This document shows positions 55,860 to 64,000 of a DNA stretch of 64,000 nucleotides, one piece after another. The DNA is from Sporodiniella umbellata (taxonomy: Eukaryota > Mucoromycota > Mucoromycetes > Mucorales > Rhizopodaceae). The position numbers and the translations under genes were made by a program. The stretch covers positions 124,001 to 188,000 of the forward strand of contig JAIXMR010000033.1 of NCBI GenBank assembly GCA_025677835.1, written 5' to 3'. The notes beneath the pieces were generated by a model. It saw nothing but the letters and a program-made list of their open reading frames with translations, had not been told where the DNA came from and ran no database searches. Numbering within the stretch: the first letter of the stretch is position 1; each line of letters starts with the position of its first letter.

Positions 55860-57158
55860 TCATGATTTATTATCTTGTTTTAACAAAGGACAGCATAGGT
55901 CCAGATAAGCCTGGACTGTGGTTTGATTCTGATAACGACCTTGCGTCAAACGAAAGATCCGTAATGCAAATCGACTGTGGGTGTCAAGGTCACACAGGCT
56001 TTGGTCAAGCACCTGGATTTCGGCTCCGATCAGCGCCAGGACTTGAATCTGAGGCATGGCCTCCAGAAAGGTATCGATTAAAAAAGCTGTATAAGGGTAT
56101 CGCGGGTGAATCGCATGAGGAAACGTGAGTTCCAGAGACACCAGTTGAGGGCAGAAACCAGGCGTATGGTACTCCCATAAGAAAAGCTGGAGCGATTGGA
56201 GCTGGCGAGGGGCGTACTGTAAAATATCGATCGATTGATAGGCATACATGCTCACACTCAGTTTCTCTACAGACGAACAGTTCAGTTCCTGTGAAAGTGA
56301 CTCGCATAGGATCTGATGTGAACCATGGAGCGTCACGGTTCGTAAAGAGAGGTGGCGGACAAGAGGCGCCAGTAGTTTGGAATCCAGTGGGTCAATGTCA
56401 TAGAGCACCAGCTCTTCTAAATTCGGATAGCAATTCTGTATAAATTCAAACCAGACAGAGGAAGGGGTCTGGATCGTCAACGACTTGAGGGAGGGTTTCT
56501 TCAAGAGATTGGAAAGCGTGATTTCAGATCGTGTAGTATAGGTGAATTCAAGTGTGTGTAACCAAAGCAGGTGTTGATGGATACAGCTCAAAAGACGATT
56601 CATTTCCCCGTTCTGCTTGAATTTCAAATGGAGTACGAGGTGTGTCAAGGTTTGGATTTTGCTCAGAAAAGGAACAAGCACAGGCTCAAATACAAGATCC
56701 AGTTTCAAAAAGGTAAGCCCCATACCAAAAATAGTTGGAAATACGTCAAAGCTTATATGGCGTAAAGGTGCGCAACGTTGCATATATTTCCATGGCCTTA
56801 GCCCTGTGAGTTCCAAATGTTTCCACTGGGACGGATCAAAATCAAAAACCTCTAGCTGGGGACAATAACAGTTGATCGTCTTCAGTTGCTCTTGTGTTAT
56901 CTTAATAGGAGCACAGTTGGGTTCAAGGCAGCTCGTTGTCTGGTTGTGTAAATGCAGTGACTTGACAAAACGCCCTGATTCGGTTAATGATTGAGTAAAT
57001 AGGTGAAACTGGGTTTCAGAATGAATATGCACTGTTTCATAGAGGGCTCTTTGAAATGAATAAAACCAAAATCGACAGACAGAAAGACATGTATAGCAGT
57101 CTTTAAAAGGTAAATAACATGAAATTTGATACAAGGTTTCCGGTGGAAGTTTTTTCAT
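55860..57158 (-). CDS. F-box/LRR-like protein
   Basis: A single exon of 432 aa. The N-terminus is an F-box (LPPETLYQISCYLPFKDCYT, then CLSVCRFWFYSF), which in SCF ubiquitin ligases binds Skp1. The remainder has irregular leucine-rich repeats (LTHLVLHLKF, LEELVLYDIDPL, VEKLSVSMYAYQSI, LQSLQLFLWEY, IQVLALIGAEIQVLD), probably the substrate-binding region. The target is unknown. The frame stays open upstream only through poly-A/poly-T tracts (57187-57273), so ATG 57158 is the likely start. It converges on the secreted protein gene 48 bp away. Confidence 0.82.
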   Translation of the reverse strand: MKKLPPETLYQISCYLPFKDCYTCLSVCRFWFYSFQRALYETVHIHSETQFHLFTQSLTESGRFVKSLHLHNQTTSCLEPNCAPIKITQEQLKTINCYCPQLEVFDFDPSQWKHLELTGLRPWKYMQRCAPLRHISFDVFPTIFGMGLTFLKLDLVFEPVLVPFLSKIQTLTHLVLHLKFKQNGEMNRLLSCIHQHLLWLHTLEFTYTTRSEITLSNLLKKPSLKSLTIQTPSSVWFEFIQNCYPNLEELVLYDIDPLDSKLLAPLVRHLSLRTVTLHGSHQILCESLSQELNCSSVEKLSVSMYAYQSIDILQYAPRQLQSLQLFLWEYHTPGFCPQLVSLELTFPHAIHPRYPYTAFLIDTFLEAMPQIQVLALIGAEIQVLDQSLCDLDTHSRFALRIFRLTQGRYQNQTTVQAYLDLCCPLLKQDNKS

Positions 57159-57182
57159 GAATGTATGGAAAGGACTTTTTTC

Positions 57183-57219
<37 letters not shown>

Positions 57220-57337
57220 TAGAGAAAAAGAAGGGACTCAAATACTCTTTTTTTTTTTTTTTTTTTTTTTTTTGTACACAAAACTAAACTTTATTTATGT
57301 GCGGGTATACAGGAGTGGATATAGACGGGAATTTGTA

Positions 57338-58504
57338 TTATTTTTTGGTTCGTGACTTCATAAAAGAGGCCATTCGTTTAACGAGCCCTTGAGGCTTCTT
57401 AGTTTCTTCTTTTTTTGGCTTCCCCAGCTTTATAAAGTTAGGTTTGTTGGGTGAATGACCATGGCTGGAGCGCTTAGACATTGTTTTTTCCATGACAACC
57501 GCAGATTTTCTCTTTTTCTTTGTGTGGTGTTTATGTTTTGTTTCCTGGTAATGAATTGGGATGTCAGGCAAGGGTTTTTGTTTTCTATCAGACTCAAATG
57601 ACCAACAAGAGTGTGTGGTGCTCGTGCTCGGTTTTCGTACCATCTCATCTTCTTCCTCTTCTGGTCTTTTGAAATAGATATCGGATCTCTCCACAGGCGT
57701 GATTGGAGGCGAGAGAGGATACTGAGAATCTTCCATTTCCGATGGGCTGCTCTCTTTGCGTCGTGGTAACGAAGAGGAGCGTTGGGGCAAAGCAACTGGA
57801 TTTGAATTCTCAAGCGCAATTTTCTCAAATGCAGGCAGCAAACTTGCCATCATGTCTTGAGACAAACGAGCTTTGGCACGGCGCTTAAAAGCCAATTCTG
57901 GTAACTGAGGGGCAGGATCCATTTTGATGTCCACTGAGAAATCCATGTCAAATAAGCTCATAATTTCGTTGGCAAGGTTAGAAGAGACAGCCCCAGAGAC
58001 CACGCCTGTGTCACTGGTCCAGCTCAATCGCTTGGTGGTTTCCACGGTCGAATTGGGTTGAGAGAAGAGCGTGGCTTCCATCAGATCATCTTGTAGATCC
58101 TGTAGGAGAGAATCTACACATGCAATACTTGATCTTGTCGTTCGAAACGTATCAATGGTCTGTGCATACTGCGCAAAGATTTCTTCTAGACCTTCTTGTG
58201 TCATAAATTCCAATGATCTATTCGCTTGGATTTAATAAACCAAAAAAATAAAGACGTTTGACATAGAAGCTTACTCTGGTGTGAAAAACTGCCACCGAGT
58301 CATTTGTTGTAGCCAAGCGGCTGGTACACTTGAATAAATATGCTCAATAGTGTTTTTGATCACAGCTGTCTTTCGAAGTGAATGCAAATCAGGCGGTGCA
58401 AAAGTCAATTGTGCAAGCTTGAAGTTAGAGATAGCAGCAAGCTGAATGGGGCTATAGAAGATTGGGCTTTTTTTTAAAGATGCATCTTGGAAAGACTCAA
58501 TCAT
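57338..58504 (-). CDS. Hypothetical protein with basic C-terminus
   Basis: Two exons (minus): 58504-58275 and 58217-57338, giving 369 aa. I do not recognise it. Residues 1-110 look helical and folded (PIQLAAISNFKLAQLTFAPP, SSVPAAWLQQMTRWQFFTPE, GLEEIFAQYAQTIDTFRTTR). The middle is Ser/Pro-rich with SPPITP and acidic patches. The end is strongly basic (KHKHHTKKKRK, KLGKPKKEETKKPQGLVKRM), suggesting nuclear, nucleic acid or membrane-lipid contact. It lies on the same strand as importin-13, 144 bp downstream of its stop. Confidence 0.72.
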
Positions 58505-58603
58505 CACCAAAAATAAAATAAAGAAAAACAAGAAAGAAAGAGAAATAAAAGGAAAACAATCGCAGTGAAGAAATTTCAATGTTAATTACAGTGTAACACA
58601 CAC

Positions 58604-58639
<36 letters not shown>

Positions 58640-58648
58640 CTGTTTTTT

Positions 58649-61600
58649 CTATGCTTTGCCATAGTTTGTGCCTGCAAGACCACGGCACTTTGCTGAGAAT
58701 GTGTTGACGTTTTCTTTAAAGCGTTTAATTGACCTTGTACTATCAAGAAAATTGGGTGAGAAAATAACAATAAAAAAAGAAAACTGTGTACAAAAATTTT
58801 TTTTTTTTTCTGTAACACATCATTACCCGAGTGTTCCTTTAAGAAAAACCTCCTTATCGTTTGGTGTGGCCAGATTTGAAGGGAACCCATCCTAAGAGTT
58901 ATAAATAAATTAATATTAATAAATAGCAAATTAGGGTTACATTAGATAATAAGGTTTGAAGCCATTGCCTGCTAGACGCCAAATATCTTGCAATGATCTT
59001 ATACAATGCGTCGATGAACGGTCCACAGAAAGATCGCGGCACACCACCACCAATTCCCTAAAGCGTTGTTAAAAAGAGAGAAAGCAAGTTGAAAGTTACC
59101 ATCAGTAGTCTTTCCATGATCCTTAAACCCATGTTCATCATAATTGCATCGATCGTTTTGTCTTTGATAGATCCTTCTTCTGTATTTTGACTCACAAACT
59201 CAACCTAATTCATACATGGTTTAGTTTAGAACCAACCTGTCGCACTTACGAGAAAATTCATCGATGCTTTGAGCGCCATTCGTTCCTGTAATCCCATACC
59301 GGCCATCATTAGCTCAAAAATGGTATTGATCATTTCGGCTGGCAATTCATAAAATGCTACTGGACACCTAAGAATAGTCTGGAACCCGATGAGCATGCGA
59401 ATTGTTTTTCTTACAAAAAGAGATCTCACCCTTGTTAACAGGCCAAAATAACTGTCGACGATATCAGGCTGATTCTCCATGTCTAAACGCTATTCAATGG
59501 TATGCACCCAATACTCCTTGTTTTACCTTCTGTGCCATGAATGATCTCCAGCGTTTTGTTCGTCAAAGCACCCAAAAGATTCCTTAACCTTTCACAAAAA
59601 ACAGGCTGCGAGCCGTAGACGTTGATGATCAAGGAAGCTGTGTCTAGCCAACATGGAAAGGGCGCGGTGGTGTAAGCCGATTCCACCAACATCGTCAGCT
59701 CTTCGAATTTCAAGCTCAGAAGGGGGCTCGTCGACTTGATGCCCACATTGAGAAAATGGGAGAGTGCCTTGGCAATTTCTTCATCTACTACAAATACAGC
59801 CATCTGTTGTACGGAGACACTGATGGCGTAATTCATTTCATTGAATCCTTCGACCTTGCTATAGACCTCAGCCGCTTCACCGCGAGCAAAGCCATCATAA
59901 ACAGACAAAAGACCACGCAGGGATTGATAACTGTCATTGGGCGATTGAATGCCTCGACAGCAAGCAGAAAGGTATTGTATTCGATAGAGAATGTTTTCAC
60001 GTACCGTATCGGGGTTTCCGTTCAAGGCAGCATCCAGACCTTGCAATATGTCCCCGACCAATGACTGAGGCCACAGTTAGTTTTTTTTTTTTTTTTTTTT
60101 TTTTTGGGTATGTTTTTACCATGAGGGAAGCAACGGCTCTTTCAGCTGGAAGCACTTGGATCACATCCGCTACAGACTCGACCACTTTTTGTAGGATGGC
60201 AGGCTAATCGATGAGATTAATAAATATACAATGTTTTGGAGGGGGGGGGGGGGGAAATCAAAACCTTGATATTAGATTTGGCCATGGTAGCATAAATCTG
60301 CATCAACGTGTCAAGATCCCCTACCAGGGACTCTCTACAGTCATTACAAATCTCTGAAAAAGCGGTACTAGCCACGGGAGCCAAAGTTGTATCGCTCAGA
60401 CAGGGAGCAATATAGTTCATGACAGGGCTCAGAAGTTCTGGATGCGGCTTGAGCCATTCTGAAAAAGAGCCAAATAGGGCCAAGACAGTGACTTTGAGCC
60501 TGTTGGAGCATTCGCTGGGTAAGCGTCCTAATACCTGCTCACCAAAGAAGGGATGGACATAGTCGCTTTCTTTCTGATGAATCTCTTCTGATATGCTCTT
60601 TAAGCAAAACAAGGCGGCTTCCAATTCCTAACAGGGTTTATGATATGCTTTATCGTATTTTTTTTCTTACTTGAGAGCTGTTGGGAAGTGTATTCCATTC
60701 GTTGAGGATCTGGGACATGTGCTCCAACAAGATGGCAAGCATGTTTTCTTTGACTGCCAGATAGGGATTAATCATTGCATCGCCCAGATCTCTCCTCCAG
60801 GTCCTGAATTTGTCTTTGGAATCTAATATAAATAATAAGGCACCCTTGTTGGTCAGGGTAGGGTTTACCTTTGTTCCACGTGGACCAAGTAGCATCGTCT
60901 GGATAGCGAGCACTTTTCACGAGTATTAAAACAAGTTCGTTATACAACATGATGGCGGCCATGCCATTCACATTGTTTTCGGACTTGACGGGTAGCACTT
61001 CTTCATCAAACAGGGTTTCTTGTAGAACGTACCAGAAATTCAAAGGTATCTCAGACACCTCTTGATCCACAGGGAAATAGCCTTGATAGGCAGTCAATTG
61101 CATGATCATCCTCATCAGTGTACTGACATAAGGGTGGATGAGCTCCTTACACACATGGTCCGAATAAGTCTCACCAAAAGTACAGAATAACTTTGCCAAC
61201 AGCTTGGCGGTTTCTTCGTCTTGATCTGAAAAAAAAAAAAAAAAAAAAAAAAATGAGTGACATATTCGGGGTTCCTATCGTTTATATATATATATATATA
61301 TATATCTTTAGCTCACTTTGAATACAAGCATCAAACTTGATTTTTATCGGTTCCCCTGTGAAACACAAGAGTAAATCACTTCTCAGAGTTTGATATTTGG
61401 CCCATTTGCTGTGCTGCATGGCTTCCAAAAGAACCTCGACCGCTTCCTCAAACACATCCTCATCGGTCAACATCTGCATTGTTTTCTGTAATAAGGGGTA
61501 GACGTCTCTAGTATAAAAAAAAAAAAAAAAAAATCAATCAATCCAAGAGCTCATCCCTCAGTTCACTTACTCTAGACTGATACCGTACTGGATCCAGCTC

Positions 61601-62464
61601 TGAAGAGCTTGAAGTGATTTGGATCGAAGGGTGGCATTTTCCGAGCAAAGATAAGTAGAGAGTTGAGAAAGCACCAAAGGGGTACTCTGCTTCAGCTCTT
61701 CCATCAATTGCAGCCTATGGCTCTCTCTCAGTATTTTACACGTTCAGTCCACATGCTTACTTGCATCCTCCCATCAGATCAGCATGACTCACCTCCTCTG
61801 GCACCAGCGCACAGAACTCGAGGGTGGTCATCACCAGCCTCTCGGCACTTTGGATACCTCCTTGATGCAATACCTCGATTGTTCTATTCATGAATCCAGT
61901 ATCCCAATACTGAGGTACGGTGTGGAAGGCAAAGGCGATCAGCTAGTATCAAGGATTAGTAAGTGAAGGTTCAACAAGAAAGAAAGAGAGCTTTACAGCG
62001 GTATAGAGCTTAGTCATGATATAAGTAGGTCCAGGGCAAAGTCGAACGATCCAACCCAACAATTCTTGCTGTAACCAGGGTATTTGATCTGGCGGTAGTG
62101 TGCTCCTATCGTACATTTCAATCGCACGTCCTTTACCCTTTTGGCTTGTTTACCAGTCTCGGGATATTTTGATCTGAAACGTATGGGCGCCAAAAAATCG
62201 ACATGGTTCGGACTAATCTAGTTGAGTTTTCTTTCTTTACACAGTGTGCATCATCTACCTCTGACCCTAAAAGCTGAGAGGCGAGCTGCCAACTATACGA
62301 TTGTTTTTGTAAATGTTGTAATTGCTCTTGTATCTGTTTGGTTTCTTGGCTATTTCTTGAGCTGTAAAACAGGTTGATAAGCTAAAATAAATAAATAAAA
62401 GCTTAGACCCTCCAACAACAATCCCACCTACATTTTCAACCACAGGCATCGTAGGCATGTCCAT
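58649..62464 (-). CDS. IPO13: Importin-13 family karyopherin
   Basis: A beta-karyopherin carrying cargo between cytoplasm and nucleus under Ran control. Eighteen exons (minus): 62464-62432, 62381-62259, 62212-62154, 62105-61997, 61942-61761, 61714-61571, 61507-61317, 61225-60869, 60822-60671, 60627-60265, 60203-60120, 60064-59527, 59482-59430, 59378-59250, 59204-59100, 59057-58941, 58891-58827 and 58733-58649. These give 962 aa, against 963 for human IPO13. Diagnostic pieces are SWQLASQLLGSE, FFGAHTFQIKISRDW (importin N-terminal region), TTLEFCALVPEEV, DSKDKFRTWRRDLGDAM, FGSFSEWLKPHPELLSPVM, ENQPDIVDSYFGLL and the C-terminal CRGLAGTNY. The last two exons are short and easily missed. One intron (60264-60204) begins with the weak donor GTTTTG. 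Confidence 0.94.
61280..61304. repeat. TA dinucleotide microsatellite in an importin-13 intron
   Basis: About 12 TA units lie within the intron 61316-61226, which also carries an A24 run at 61229-61252, so the intron is nearly all low-complexity DNA. Confidence 0.88.
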
Positions 62465-62594
62465 TTTAAGTGGGAAAGAGAGAGAGAGAAAAAAAAAAAA
62501 AAAAAAAAAAAAAATTGAAATAACGAAGGATAACCCTTTTTTTTTTTTTTTTTTTTTTTTCCTTTCTATTATTTTCTTTCCCAACTCTATTACT
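62465..62594. promoter_or_regulatory. 130-bp divergent promoter of importin-13 and NAA10
   Basis: The whole spacer between two divergent start codons is 130 bp. It contains a GA stretch, an A23 run (62490-62513) and a T22 run (62539-62560), a poly(dA:dT) layout that typically excludes nucleosomes. No TATA box was seen. Confidence 0.55.
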
Positions 62595-63312
62595 ATGAAT
62601 ATTAGACAGGCAACCGTAAGTTTACTTTTGAGCTGGTGCTTTGACAGCTTAGTCTAAATAAAATTTTCAAGGTGGATGACATGATTTCGATTCAAAATTG
62701 TAATCTTTTGGATCTCCCAGAAAACTATCAAATGAAGTATTGTAAGTGTTTCCAAACGACATGGGTAGACAAAACTCAACGCGTTCTGCAGATCTTTATC
62801 ATGCCTTGTCTTGGCCTCAGCTTTCTTTTGTTGCTGAAGACGAAAACGGAAAGATTGTCGGCTATGTGTTGGCCAAGATGTAAAACAGAAAAGAGAGAGA
62901 GTTTTTTGTTTACTTGATTGAAATAGGGAAGAAGAACCTTCGGATGCACCTCATGGACATATTACTTCTCTTTCTGTTATGCGTACCTATCGACGTTTGG
63001 GAATTGCTCAAAAATTGATGACTCAATCTACCTCCAACATGGCTCAAGTCTTTGGTGCCCATTATGTCTCTTTGCATGTCCGTAAAACCAACCGTGCTGC
63101 TATCGGTCTTTACAGAGATTCCTTAAAGTTCGAGTAAGTTGGATAGAAAAGAGAGAAAGAGAGAGAAACTCACCGGCTGTAGTGTACACGACATTGACAA
63201 AAAGTATTACGCGGATGGGGAAGATGCCCTGGCTATGCGTTTAAATCTTAAAGAAATCCCCATTCCTCGCAAGGTTATAAAGGAAGTGAACGCCAGTCAC
63301 CCAACCCTCTAA
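62595..63312 (+). CDS. NAA10/ARD1: N-alpha-acetyltransferase 10 (NatA catalytic subunit)
   Basis: Acetylates N-termini of nascent proteins with Naa15 on ribosomes. Five exons: 62595-62615, 62672-62741, 62792-62879, 62927-63133 and 63183-63312, giving 171 aa. It follows the family closely: [80 protein letters not shown] with the acetyl-CoA loop [10 protein letters not shown], and [13 protein letters not shown]. The end reads [15 protein letters not shown]. The variable C-terminal tail of animal Naa10 is absent. The first exon is only 21 nt. Confidence 0.95.
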
Positions 63313-63571
63313 AAGTGAAAGTATGGCTTCTTCATTTTTTTTTTTTTTTTTTATCTCCCCCTTTCTTTGCTCCATCTTGCATCCCCTACTTTTTTTTTTC
63401 TGGACTAGAAATAGATTTGCCTCGACATCAAACTTTATATCCACATGGAATAACGAGGAAGGGGTTTTTTTTTTTTTTTTTTTGTGAGGGCCTTTATTTT
63501 TTTTTTTTTTTTTTTTTTTGGAGGGAAAAAAGTAAATCATCCACAGAGTTATCTACTCTCTAGGGTTGATA

Positions 63572-63609
<38 letters not shown>

Positions 63610-63640
63610 GATCATTTTCCTATAACAAAAGTAAGAGTGT
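63313..63640. other. Convergent 3' spacer filled with homopolymer runs
   Basis: 328 bp between the convergent NAA10 and SDH2 genes. Contains T18 (63337-63354), T10, T18 (63466-63483), T21 (63499-63519), an A23 run (63579-63601) and a G9 run. No coding signal; presumably the two 3' UTRs and poly(A) sites. Confidence 0.6.
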
Positions 63641-64000
63641 TTATTCAGCAGCCATCATCATCTTGATCTTTGCAATGGCAGTACCGGGTTGCAATCCTTT
63701 AGGACAAGTTTTGGAGCAATTCATGATAGTATGACAACGATAAAGCGACATTTTGTTTTGAAGCATTTCACGACGTTCAGGCCCGAATTGATCACGCGAA
63801 TCGATCATCCAACGGAAGGCCTGCATCAAGACAGCGGGGCCAAGGTATTCCTCTTGATTCCACCAGTAAGAGGGGCAAGAGGTAGAACAACAGGCGCAGA
63901 GAATGCATTCGTAAAGACCATCCAACTTCTTTCTGTCCTCGACTGTCTGCAGGTTTTCTTGACCTTCTGGAGCAGGTGTTTTCTGCTTCAAGTAAGGTTC
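63641..64000 (-). CDS. SDH2: Succinate dehydrogenase iron-sulfur subunit, C-terminal part (partial)
   Basis: SDH2 of mitochondrial complex II passes electrons from the flavoprotein to ubiquinone. The last exon gives 119 codons to the stop at 63641; the 5' part is beyond the right edge. Visible are the cysteine clusters [16 protein letters not shown] (the 4Fe-4S and 3Fe-4S ligands) and [18 protein letters not shown]. Between them is [17 protein letters not shown]. The ending [11 protein letters not shown] is typical of fungi. Confidence 0.96.
   Translation of the reverse strand, partial: EPYLKQKTPAPEGQENLQTVEDRKKLDGLYECILCACCSTSCPSYWWNQEEYLGPAVLMQAFRWMIDSRDQFGPERREMLQNKMSLYRCHTIMNCSKTCPKGLQPGTAIAKIKMMMAAE

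Noticed and set aside
58582..58929. Minus-strand open frame starting MGSLQIWPHQ that looked like a separate gene
   Set aside because: In another frame the same DNA encodes the last two exons of importin-13 (DGFPSNLATPNDKEVF and CRGLAGTNYGKA), which match the family and close its frame.
1..64000. CRISPR arrays, operons, Shine-Dalgarno sites
   Set aside because: The window is eukaryotic with spliceosomal introns; no spaced direct repeats of CRISPR type were seen.

Overview
This is a window of a fungal nuclear genome, most likely an early-diverging fungus of the Mucoromycota (Mucorales-like). The reasons are many short spliceosomal introns (mostly about 45-100 nt), AT-rich intergenic DNA packed with poly-A/poly-T tracts, and a gene set that mixes fungal markers (SIN3, a Rim15-type kinase, a Kre9/Knh1-type wall protein, mitochondrial GatB/Pet112) with genes usually missing from Dikarya: a full-length soluble-type adenylyl cyclase, a gamma-secretase APH-1 subunit, importin-13 and a U12-type intron. 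Exon-intron models were built by hand from splice signals, reading frame and family similarity. Most models close to a whole number of codons, but no transcript evidence was available.

Left part (1-26 kb), gene-poor. A neurofibromin/Ira-type Ras-GAP runs off the left edge. Two AT-rich stretches of 5.8 and 4.9 kb without convincing genes flank the mitochondrial amidotransferase gene gatB. Then come an SAM methyltransferase, an arrestin-like protein, a small four-helix membrane protein, APH-1, and a family of small proteins sharing an ILGS/DEE motif. One member of that family lies in a near-identical 592-bp block duplicated 3,364 bp apart.

Middle (26-45 kb), large regulators. These are soluble adenylyl cyclase (1615 aa), a GPI-type wall protein, SIN3 co-repressor (1139 aa) and a Rim15/Cek1-type PAS-kinase-REC protein (about 1712 aa). 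With neurofibromin, three genes act on Ras/cAMP/PKA signalling, although they are not adjacent.

Right part (45-64 kb), compact housekeeping genes. In order: very-long-chain enoyl reductase TSC13, carnitine acyltransferase, a C2/proline-rich Fic1/Inn1-like protein, RanBP1/Yrb1, a DUF1206-like membrane protein, RAD18 (with a textbook AT-AC U12 intron), a TMEM198/DUF4203-like membrane protein, a small secreted Cys protein, an F-box protein, an unknown basic protein, importin-13 (18 exons), NAA10/Ard1 and the 3' end of SDH2. Convergent pairs are separated by as little as 17 bp (TSC13/carnitine acyltransferase) and 42 bp (SIN3/RIM15). No CRISPR array, rRNA, tRNA or intact transposon was recognised.
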